5,169 nt of DNA, from NCBI GenBank assembly GCA_937907715.1, contig CALERM010000175.1, positions 1-5,169 of the forward strand. Reading direction: 5' to 3'. Source of the DNA: an uncultured Clostridia bacterium (lineage in GTDB: Bacteria; Bacillota; Clostridia; Oscillospirales; Oscillospiraceae). The position numbers and the translations under genes are program-made. Below are positions 1 to 5,141 of the stretch, in pieces (position 1 is the stretch's first letter; each line of letters starts with the position of its first letter). The notes beneath the pieces are model-generated. The model did not search any database, was not told where the DNA came from, and saw only the letters and a list, made by a program, of their open reading frames with translations.

Positions 1-207
1 TTTACCGGCACCGTTCGGTCCGATCAGACCGGCAATCTCGGTTCTGCCGATGGCAAAGTTGAAGTCGCTGACAGCGCTCAAGCCGCCGAAGTCAATGCCG
101 AGGTGCCGCGCTTCAAGAATCGGGGGCAGCGCGATATCACGTTCCGGAATGATATTTGTTGCGGGAACCGGAACAAGCTTTGTCTTGGGTCTTTCAGTTC
201 TGCTCAT
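1..207 (-). CDS. livG: LivG-type branched-chain amino acid ABC transporter ATPase, N-terminal part (cut by window edge)
   Basis: This is the first 69 codons of a cytoplasmic ABC ATPase that would energise the LivH/LivM channel. Residues 30-69 carry the usual family opening: an ILEARHLGIDFGGLSAV strand and A-loop region, then LIGPNGAGK. The Walker A motif GPNGAGK (residues 63-69) ends exactly at the window edge, so the signature, Walker B and H-loop are not visible. The ATG at 207 is preceded by an excellent Shine-Dalgarno (AAGGAGGAG on the minus strand, 215-223, 9-nt spacer). The start lies inside the last codons of livM (14-bp overlap), which suggests translational coupling. About 29 residues precede the conserved fold, somewhat longer than the short lead usual in LivG; this segment is Pro/charge-rich and may be a lineage-specific tail. 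Assignment to LivG rather than LivF rests on its place directly after livM and the FGGLSAV segment. Confidence 0.9.
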   Translation of the reverse strand, partial: MSRTERPKTKLVPVPATNIIPERDIALPPILEARHLGIDFGGLSAVSDFNFAIGRTEIAGLIGPNGAGK

Positions 208-1267
208 CGTTCTGCTCCTCCTTCCGGCTTGTCAACTCGGGTCTGAACACAAAGTTGAGTCCTTTTTCCAGCACGCGGGACATCGAGAAATCGTAGCTGC
301 CGAACAGTCCCTTCGGGCGGAAGATCATCATGATAACCAGCGCCAGCGAATATGCGACCATGCGGTAGTCCGCAACGGAACGCAGAAGCTCCGGCAGCAC
401 CGTCAGCACCGTTGCCGAAACAATCGAGCCGAGCATCGAGCCCATGCCGCCGAGGACGACGATGACGAGGATTTCGATGGATTTCATGAATTTGAACGTA
501 GACGGATACAGCGAGCCCAGGTAGCCCGCGTACAGGCAGCCTGCGATACCGGCAAGCATTGCCGAGAACACGAACGCCATCGTCTTATAATAGGTGGTGT
601 TGATGCCGACGCTCTCGGATGCAATCTCGTTGTCGCGGATCGAGAGAATCGCTCTGCCGTGCTTGGACTTCATCATGGTATGAATAAAGAAGCACGATAA
701 CACCACACAGAGAAAGACCAGCGTTACAGAAGAAAATTTGGGAATCCGCTTCAGACCAGCCGCGCCGTAGGTGAAGTCAAAGCCGAGCACGGAGTCGATG
801 TTCGTCAGAACCACGCGGATAATCTCGCCGAAGCCGAGGGTGATGATTGCCAGATAGTCGCCGCGCAGACGAAGCGCCGGAATGCCGATGATAATGCCGA
901 AGATACCGGCAACGACCGCGCTGATGACGATTGCGGCAAGGATGTACGGAATAAGCGCCGCGGTATTGCCCTCTTTCAGGAGCGCTGCCGCAGGCGTCGC
1001 CTTCATGAAGATGCCGCCGGCATAGGCGCCGACCGCCATGAAGCCTGCGTGACCCAACGGAAGCTGCCCCAGATAGCCGGTTGCGATGTTCAGCGAAACT
1101 GCCAGAATGATGTTGATACCGACCGTGATTAAAATGCCGGTCCAGTAGTTTGTAATCACGCCGGAGGAAATCAGACCCGTCAGCAGGAAGTAGAAGCCAA
1201 CCACCAGTGCGAGGTTGATGACATAGCGCACCGGCATGGGGATGCGGATTTTCGATCTTGTTTTCAT
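194..1267 (-). CDS. livM: LivM, branched-chain amino acid ABC transporter permease
   Basis: This is a 357-residue integral membrane permease, one of the two channel subunits of the HAAT-family importer; it pairs with LivH and docks on the LivG/LivF ATPases. Hydrophobic segments run from about residue 17 to 315. Family hallmarks are GYLGQLPLGHAGFMAVGAY (64-82), the cytoplasmic coupling loop GRAILSIRDNEIASESVGIN (204-223), the VLGGMGSMLGSIVSA stretch (271-285) and the terminal RPKGLFG (317-323). A charged tail of about 34 residues follows. The reading frame is open 53 codons further upstream, but the ATG at 1267 is chosen because it starts the conserved protein and has a strong GGAGGT site (1274-1279, 6-nt spacer). 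The upstream extension would also run through livH. The gene starts 16 bp after the livH stop and its end overlaps the livG start by 14 bp. Confidence 0.95.
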   Translation of the reverse strand: MKTRSKIRIPMPVRYVINLALVVGFYFLLTGLISSGVITNYWTGILITVGINIILAVSLNIATGYLGQLPLGHAGFMAVGAYAGGIFMKATPAAALLKEGNTAALIPYILAAIVISAVVAGIFGIIIGIPALRLRGDYLAIITLGFGEIIRVVLTNIDSVLGFDFTYGAAGLKRIPKFSSVTLVFLCVVLSCFFIHTMMKSKHGRAILSIRDNEIASESVGINTTYYKTMAFVFSAMLAGIAGCLYAGYLGSLYPSTFKFMKSIEILVIVVLGGMGSMLGSIVSATVLTVLPELLRSVADYRMVAYSLALVIMMIFRPKGLFGSYDFSMSRVLEKGLNFVFRPELTSRKEEQNDEQN

Positions 1268-1283
1268 CTCGTTACCTCCCCCG

Positions 1284-2159
1284 TCAGACCTTTTCCGTGA
1301 CCGGATGGCCCATGATGCCGGACGGCTTGACAAGCAGCACGACAATGAGGATTGCGAACACGACCGCGTCCTTCCACACGGAAAGACCGACCGCCGCAAC
1401 GAGCGCTTCGAGAAGACCGATGGCAAAGCCGCCGATCATGGCGCCGGGAATCGAGCCGATGCCGCCGAGAACCGCCGCGACGAACGCCTTCAGACCCAGC
1501 ATCGAGCCCATCGTGGGCGACGCCTGCGAGTAGGCGCACAGATACAGAACCGAGCCGATACCGGCAAGCGCCGAACCGACTGCAAAGGTAAAGGAAATGG
1601 TCTTGTTCAGACTGATGCCCATCAGCTGCGCAGCGCCCATATCCTCAGAAACCGCACGCATCGCCTTGCCGAGCTTCGTCTTCTGGACAAGAATCGTCAG
1701 CGCGACCATCGCAATGACCGCAACGATAATCGTTAAGATTGCAGTATAGCTGACCGTGACCGGTCCGAAGGTGACGTTGCCGGGGACGAGCGTGTCCATG
1801 CTCTTGGTATCCGCGCCGAACAGCAGCTGCGCGCCGTTCTCGAGCAGGAACGAGATGCCGATTGCCGTGATCAGCAGCGACAGACGAGGCGCCGAACGAA
1901 GCGGCGTATAGGCGACCTTTTCAATCACGACGCCGAGCAGCGTACTGGTGATGACCGCCAGAACAACGGAGAAAATCGGATGCAGGTGGAATGCGGTCAT
2001 GGCGTAGAACGCAGTATATGCGCCAACCATGATGATATCGCCGTGTGCAAAGTTCAGAAGCAGAATGATACCGTAGACCATGCTGTAGCCCAGTGCCACA
2101 AGCGCATACACCGAACCTGTCTGCAAGCCGTTAAACAGCTGGGAAACAAACAAACTCAT
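1284..2159 (-). CDS. livH: LivH, branched-chain amino acid ABC transporter permease
   Basis: This is a 291-residue polytopic permease, the partner of LivM in the membrane channel. Diagnostic segments are GSVYALVALGYSMVYGII (15-32), NFAHGD (36-41), the coupling loop around RAVSEDMGAAQLMGI (168-182), VLGGIGSIPGAMIGG (230-244) and the closing KPSGIMG (278-284). Length and motif order match the LivH family. The frame is open upstream to 2210, but the ATG at 2159 fits the family N-terminus. Its Shine-Dalgarno is only moderate (AAAGGA at 2170-2175, 10-nt spacer) and lies in a long purine-only tract that should be unstructured in mRNA. The gene follows livK after a 171-bp structured spacer and is 16 bp upstream of livM, so it is co-transcribed with livM and livG and probably with livK. 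Confidence 0.95.
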   Translation of the reverse strand: MSLFVSQLFNGLQTGSVYALVALGYSMVYGIILLLNFAHGDIIMVGAYTAFYAMTAFHLHPIFSVVLAVITSTLLGVVIEKVAYTPLRSAPRLSLLITAIGISFLLENGAQLLFGADTKSMDTLVPGNVTFGPVTVSYTAILTIIVAVIAMVALTILVQKTKLGKAMRAVSEDMGAAQLMGISLNKTISFTFAVGSALAGIGSVLYLCAYSQASPTMGSMLGLKAFVAAVLGGIGSIPGAMIGGFAIGLLEALVAAVGLSVWKDAVVFAILIVVLLVKPSGIMGHPVTEKV

Positions 2160-2162
2160 GAG

Positions 2163-2187
2163 CTTTCTTTCCTTTCTTTCTTCTTTC
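2163..2187 (-). other. 25-nt pure purine tract at the livH translation start
   Basis: On the minus strand every base from 2187 to 2163 is A or G, mostly A, in a GAAAGAA/GGAAAG pattern. It sits between the foot of the large stem-loop and the livH ATG and contains the only Shine-Dalgarno candidate (AAAGGA). Such a tract cannot fold on itself, so it probably keeps the livH start accessible to ribosomes. Confidence 0.6.
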
Positions 2188-2240
2188 GGACATCCGATGG
2201 CTGCCTCCACGCGCTGGGAGCACCCATCGGACGTCCGGAA
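2184..2240 (-). promoter_or_regulatory. Large stem-loop in the livK-livH spacer
   Basis: The arms at 2184-2200 and 2224-2240 are complementary at 15 of 17 positions. In the minus-strand RNA one of the two differences becomes a G-U pair, leaving 14 consecutive pairs, one C-A mismatch and two closing U-A pairs. The interior (2201-2223) can pair further (GUGC/GGCA-type pairs plus CC/GG), leaving a small AGCGCGU loop. No U tract follows, so it is not a standard terminator. It is better read as an RNA-processing or stability element separating livK from the permease genes. Confidence 0.6.
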
Positions 2241-2255
2241 AACGGCTTTCAGGGC

Positions 2256-2273
2256 GGGGAGCCGAAGCTCCCC
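2256..2273 (-). promoter_or_regulatory. cUUCGg tetraloop hairpin downstream of livK
   Basis: In the minus-strand RNA this reads GGGGAGC-UUCG-GCUCCCC: a perfect 7-bp stem closed by C-G around a UUCG loop, one of the most stable known tetraloops. A further GGG/CCC pairing outside a small internal loop can extend it. It lies about 58 nt after the livK stop and is followed by GCCGUUUUCC, which has only four U's well away from the stem. It could be a leaky terminator or, more likely, a 3' stabiliser of the livK message. Confidence 0.6.
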
Positions 2274-2330
2274 TTCCCGAAAACCGCGCCGGGTTATGTT
2301 TTGAAAACCTCTGTTAGAATCAGACGAGCC

Positions 2331-3590
2331 TTAGAACATTTCCTTGAAGACTTCCTCGCCGCCGGTCAGCTCAATGATTGCAACGGACTTGATGGGGTTG
2401 TTGTCGGAGTCGAAGGAATAAGAACCAGTGATGCCCTTCACGCCGTCCATGGTCTTGATCGCATCGATGACAGCCTGCTTGTACTCGTCGGTGCCGGCGG
2501 TAAGACCTGCATCCTCAGCAGCCTTCAAACCGTAAGCCATGATCATGGAAGCATCATAGGCAAGCGGCGCAAACATGTTGGGGACTTCTTCCACGCCGAA
2601 GGTCTCGCAGTAGTCCTTTTCGAACTGTGCAACGTCCTCGGTGCCGGGTGCGTAGCCGGAGCAGTAGACCGTGCCTTCGAGTTCTTCTGCGGAAGCATAA
2701 TCCTTGACGGAGCCAAAGCCGTCGCCGCCGAGGAAGGTGGAGGTGCAGCCTGCCTGACGAGCCGCCTGGATAGCCAGACCAGCCTCACCGTAGTAGATCG
2801 GGCAGAACACAACGTCGGGGTTCTTGGAAGCAATGTTGGTCATCTGTGCCTTGAAGTCCTTGTCGCCGGTGGCAAATGCCTCGGAGTCGACAATCTCAAG
2901 ACCCATGCGCTCTGCCTCGACGACGAACGCATTCTTCAGACCCTCGGAGTAGTCGCTGCCGGTCTCATAGAAGATTGCAGCGGTTTTTGCGCCGAGCTTT
3001 TCAACGGCATAGTCTGCCATTTTCTGACCCTGGAACGGATCGATGAAGCAGGCACGGAACACATTCGTGCGGACCTCGCCGGTATCTTCCATGACGGTGA
3101 CGCCGGTTGCGGTAGCGGAAGCGGTAATCTGCGGCATGTTGTCTTCATAGGTCGCATCAGCCAGAGCGATGGTCGCACCGGTCAGAACGGAGCCGATCAC
3201 AGCGGTGATGCCGTTTTCCTTGGCAAGGTTGTAAGCGTTGACAGCCTCAACGCCATCGCCCTTGTCGTCATATTCCTTGACGACGACCTTTTTGCCGTTG
3301 ATGCCGCCGGCAGCATTCAGCTGGTCGAAGTACATCATGACAGCATTGCGGACGGGGATGCCATACTGTGCGTAGTCGCCGGTGGTGTTGCCGATGAACG
3401 CGATGGTGATTTCACCGTCGGTCGCAGCGGTCTCGCCGGATTCGGTGGAAGCGGTCTCGGAGGAGGCGCTTTCGGTGGTCTCGGAAGCAGCGGTGCTGGT
3501 CTCAGTCTTCGAGGCGCAGCCTGCCATCACGCTCAGCAGCATTGCCGCCGCCAGAACCAGGCAGAATAACTTTTTCATGTTCTTCATCAT
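2331..3590 (-). CDS. livK: LivK/LivJ-type branched-chain amino acid-binding lipoprotein
   Basis: This is a 419-residue extracellular substrate-binding lipoprotein that delivers amino acids to LivHM. It has a basic N-terminus, a hydrophobic signal core (residues 8-23) and a lipobox ending in MAGC with the acylated Cys at 25; Met at -3 is slightly unusual. A Ser/Thr/Glu-rich linker (27-58) tethers the bilobed periplasmic-binding fold that begins at ITIAFIG (61-67). Aligned by eye to E. coli LivJ, ASATAT (157-162), the region around Tyr214, and Asp290 in LGGDGFG fall where LivJ has its SAAT loop, a tyrosine and a glutamate that hold the amino acid's main-chain groups. An amino acid ligand is therefore likely, but which one is not readable. 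The start is ambiguous between tandem ATGs at 3590 and 3587; the AGAGGT site (3596-3601) is 5 or 8 nt away. It is the first gene of the liv operon and ends 171 bp before livH. Confidence 0.93.
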   Translation of the reverse strand: MMKNMKKLFCLVLAAAMLLSVMAGCASKTETSTAASETTESASSETASTESGETAATDGEITIAFIGNTTGDYAQYGIPVRNAVMMYFDQLNAAGGINGKKVVVKEYDDKGDGVEAVNAYNLAKENGITAVIGSVLTGATIALADATYEDNMPQITASATATGVTVMEDTGEVRTNVFRACFIDPFQGQKMADYAVEKLGAKTAAIFYETGSDYSEGLKNAFVVEAERMGLEIVDSEAFATGDKDFKAQMTNIASKNPDVVFCPIYYGEAGLAIQAARQAGCTSTFLGGDGFGSVKDYASAEELEGTVYCSGYAPGTEDVAQFEKDYCETFGVEEVPNMFAPLAYDASMIMAYGLKAAEDAGLTAGTDEYKQAVIDAIKTMDGVKGITGSYSFDSDNNPIKSVAIIELTGGEEVFKEMF

Positions 3591-3595
3591 TTCTT

Positions 3596-3601
3596 ACCTC
3601 T
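3596..3601 (-). promoter_or_regulatory. Ribosome binding site of livK
   Basis: AGAGGT on the minus strand lies 5 nt from the first ATG (3590) and 8 nt from the second (3587). The spacing slightly favours the second ATG, but both give the same signal peptide. Confidence 0.6.
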
Positions 3602-3618
3602 TTGCGAATTATTTTTCA

Positions 3619-3640
3619 GCTGTATCTTCTTTTCTACAGC
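3619..3640. promoter_or_regulatory. Inverted repeat GCTGTA-N10-TACAGC upstream of livK (operator candidate)
   Basis: Two perfect 6-bp arms (3619-3624 and 3635-3640) flank a 10-nt pyrimidine spacer in the livK leader. One arm overlaps the best -10 candidate for livK. The centre-to-centre distance of about 16 bp suits a dimeric repressor on DNA; as RNA it would be a hairpin just upstream of the ribosome binding site. No regulator can be named from this. Confidence 0.35.
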
Positions 3641-3658
3641 ATGAAATCAGGTTTACAA
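3631..3658 (-). promoter_or_regulatory. Weak promoter candidate for the liv operon
   Basis: The minus strand has TTGTAA (3653-3658), a 16-bp spacer and TAGAAA (3631-3636), each matching 4 of 6 consensus positions. It lies just downstream of the terminator at 3682-3708 and gives a leader of about 35 nt to livK. The position is right but the match is only moderate, so the true start could differ. Confidence 0.35.
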
Positions 3659-3669
3659 AAGCGAAGCGC

Positions 3670-3708
3670 GGTCAAAACAATAGCGGCTCTGCAAAAAGCA
3701 AAGCCGCT
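3670..3708 (-). terminator. Intrinsic terminator of the small membrane protein gene
   Basis: On the minus strand the RNA folds as an 11-bp stem (AGCGGCUUUGC / GCAGAGCCGCU, one U-G pair) around a UUUUU loop, stem at 3682-3708. It is followed by AUUGUUUUG. It begins 16 nt after the stop codon of the small gene. The U tract is interrupted by G's and starts with A, so some read-through into the liv operon is possible. Confidence 0.75.
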
Positions 3709-3723
3709 CAAACTTGATCGTCC

Positions 3724-4014
3724 CTATGCCGCCGCACATGCCGTCATGGAACCATCCGCCGCATTTCTGCTTTCTGCCATATTCAGTTGCTTCATAATGC
3801 GTACCGCAAGTACCAGAATGGTAAGCGCTACAAGCCATACCAGTACGGTAAGGCTCATAATCAGGCAAAGAAAAATGGACACAGCCAGAATGGCAGCGTC
3901 CAGGCAGATGCTGAGGGCAGCGGATGCCTTGCAGGCACAAGAGCAAGCCGGTGCGCACGCAGCAGCATCGGTACGGTTCGACTGATTCATCTGAGCCATG
4001 GCAAAACGCTTCAT
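3724..4014 (-). CDS. Small cysteine-rich membrane protein of unknown function
   Basis: I do not recognise this 96-residue protein. It has a short polar N-terminus (MKRFAMAQMNQ...), a tight cysteine cluster CAPACSCAC (Cys 20, 24, 26, 28), and more cysteines at 37, 50 and 93. A continuous hydrophobic stretch from about 38 to 72 is long enough for a tight two-helix membrane hairpin. A polar, Ala-rich C-terminus follows (from about 74). Support for a real gene comes from its signals: a perfect sigma-A promoter 32 bp upstream, an AAGGGGG Shine-Dalgarno 8 nt before the ATG at 4014, and an intrinsic terminator 16 nt after the stop. The open frame extends to an ATG at 4074, but that region is the promoter itself, so the ATG at 4014 is chosen. 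The next in-frame ATG (3999) is also possible. The cluster could bind metal or form disulphides; this is only a guess. Confidence 0.7.
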   Translation of the reverse strand: MKRFAMAQMNQSNRTDAAACAPACSCACKASAALSICLDAAILAVSIFLCLIMSLTVLVWLVALTILVLAVRIMKQLNMAESRNAADGSMTACAAA

Positions 4015-4045
4015 CTCGTGCGCCCCCTTCGTTTTTGATGTGCCC

Positions 4046-4074
4046 ATTATAATCGCGTACTTTACTGATGTCAA
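4046..4074 (-). promoter_or_regulatory. Perfect consensus sigma-A promoter for the small membrane protein gene
   Basis: On the minus strand there is TTGACA (4069-4074), a 17-bp spacer and TATAAT (4046-4051), matching 12 of 12 consensus bases at the ideal spacing. Transcription should start near 4039, giving a leader of about 25 nt. This is the strongest promoter in the window and implies high constitutive expression unless a repressor acts. Confidence 0.9.
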
Positions 4075-4110
4075 GTGTTAAATTCCTGAAAGAAGTCGAA
4101 AAACGCCCCT

Positions 4111-4137
4111 GTCATTTTGTGCATTTCGTACAATGAC
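4111..4137. repeat. Imperfect inverted repeat between the divergent promoters
   Basis: GTCATT (4111-4116) is matched by AATGAC (4132-4137), with an additional GT/AC pair after a two-base bulge. It lies in the 91 bp between the left-facing and right-facing promoters. No U tract follows on either strand, so it is not a terminator. It could be a shared operator, but a 6-bp repeat can occur by chance. Confidence 0.25.
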
Positions 4138-4165
4138 CTGAAAATACGGAATATTGGAGGAATAC

Positions 4166-4194
4166 TTGCATTTCCGGTCCATATTTGGTATTCT
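4166..4194 (+). promoter_or_regulatory. Extended -10 promoter candidate for the acyltransferase-like gene
   Basis: TTGCAT (4166-4171), a 17-bp spacer and TATTCT (4189-4194), with TGG directly before the -10 giving a TGn extension. The -35 is poor (3 of 6), but the -10 (4 of 6) plus TGn and ideal spacing make it the best candidate. The transcript would start near 4201, about 49 nt before the ATG. An overlapping TATAGA at 4194-4199 is an alternative -10. Confidence 0.5.
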
Positions 4195-4249
4195 ATAGAG
4201 GTCGACTGGCGATTTTCGTCAGAACAAGAAAAAGGTGTGTGAAAAGAAT

Positions 4250-5128
4250 ATGGAAAAAACCACAAAGCGCCGCCGCGGCGACCGCAAGGATGGCGTGCTG
4301 CTGCGCAACCTGGACGGCATGCACTTCATTACGCCGATCATCTATCCGAATCGCTGCGACAATGAAGCCTACATCTCCGAAACCATCGATCTGACCAACA
4401 TGAATGCGTATCTGCAAAAGAAGAACGCGCAGGAGCAGACTTTTCCCTACACGATGTTCCACATCATTGTCGCCGCGCTGATCAAAACCATCACGCTGCG
4501 CCCGAAGATGAACCGCTTCATCGCCAACAAGAACTTCTATCAGAGAAACGGCGTGTCGGCGTCATTCGTCGTCAAGAAGCAATTCGCAGACGAAGCGGCA
4601 GAGGCGCTTGCCGTGGTGCGCGGAAAGGACGAATCCACGCTCGACACCATTCATGAGGACCTGCGCCACCAGATCATGGACTGCAAGGACATGACAAAGA
4701 CCGATACCTCGACGGATTTCATGGACCTCTTCAACCGCATGCCGCGCTTTTTGGGCAAGTTCATCGTCTGGATTCTTACGCGGCTCGACGTTCACGGCTG
4801 GATTCCCGCGTCGATCATTGAAACAGACCCCTATTACTGCACAGTCGTCATCTCGAACCTCGGCTCGATCAAGCTGCACAGCGGCTACCATCACCTGACG
4901 AACTGGGGCACCTGCTCGGTGTTCTGCATCATCGGCGAAAAATCGCTGCGCCCGGTCTTCCAACCCGACGGCAGCTACAAGATGCATGAGATGCTGGATC
5001 TGGGGCTGACGATCGACGAGCGCATTGCCGACGGCTACTATTACTCCAAAACGATCCGGCTTCTGAGAAAGCTTCTGGAAAACCCCGAGCTTCTGGAGAC
5101 GCCGGCAAATCAGGAAATCGAATATTAA
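4250..5128 (+). CDS. Lipoyl-less E2/CAT-fold acyltransferase-like protein with altered active-site motif
   Basis: This is a 292-residue cytosolic protein resembling the catalytic domain of 2-oxo acid dehydrogenase E2 components and chloramphenicol acetyltransferase. There is no lipoyl domain and no peripheral-subunit-binding domain. Visible landmarks in order are a basic N-terminus (KRRRGDRKDG, 6-15), FPYTMFHIIVAALIKTITLRP (65-85, like the E2 helix before HPxxN), KMN (86-88), SASFVVKK (103-110), ISNLGSIKL (201-209, like E2 SNLG), and DERIADG (256-262) where E2 has DHRxxDG. The catalytic His is thus Glu257, while Asp261 and Gly262 remain. From memory, related clostridial proteins share this DERIADG form, so the change is probably a family trait. 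Function and substrate are unknown. The ATG at 4250 is preferred over GTG at 4235, because the latter overlaps the AAAGGTG ribosome site (4231-4237, 12-nt spacer). It is monocistronic, with its own promoter and terminator. Confidence 0.85.
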   Translation: MEKTTKRRRGDRKDGVLLRNLDGMHFITPIIYPNRCDNEAYISETIDLTNMNAYLQKKNAQEQTFPYTMFHIIVAALIKTITLRPKMNRFIANKNFYQRNGVSASFVVKKQFADEAAEALAVVRGKDESTLDTIHEDLRHQIMDCKDMTKTDTSTDFMDLFNRMPRFLGKFIVWILTRLDVHGWIPASIIETDPYYCTVVISNLGSIKLHSGYHHLTNWGTCSVFCIIGEKSLRPVFQPDGSYKMHEMLDLGLTIDERIADGYYYSKTIRLLRKLLENPELLETPANQEIEY

Positions 5129-5141
5129 GTTTACATAATTT

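Noticed and set aside
50..700. 216-codon open frame on the plus strand opposite livG/livM
   Set aside because: The composition (His, Arg, Gln-rich) is that of an antisense shadow and the opposite strand carries unambiguous livM and livG.
1980..3569. 529-codon open frame on the plus strand opposite livK and livH
   Set aside because: It is antisense to two clear genes of the liv operon, crosses their intergenic spacer, is rich in His/Gly/Asp/Val repeats typical of a reverse-complement shadow, and has no recognisable domain.
3607..3622. Possible CodY box in the livK leader (ATTTTTCAGCTGTAT against AATTTTCWGAAAATT)
   Set aside because: Six of 15 positions disagree, all in the right half apart from one, so it is not distinguishable from chance AT-rich sequence.
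3657..3669. Second mini-terminator (GCG-CUU-CGC then UUUUGU on the minus strand)
   Set aside because: A 3-bp stem is too weak to call; the U's also overlap the -35 candidate of livK.
4015..4074. Upstream extension of the small membrane protein to the ATG at 4074 (116 residues)
   Set aside because: These codons coincide with the -35 and -10 of the perfect promoter, so the transcript cannot contain them; the ATG at 4014 also has a ribosome site.
4235..4249. GTG start for the acyltransferase-like gene at 4235
   Set aside because: The GTG overlaps the only Shine-Dalgarno candidate (AAAGGTG), leaving the ATG at 4250 as the better start, although its 12-nt spacer is long.
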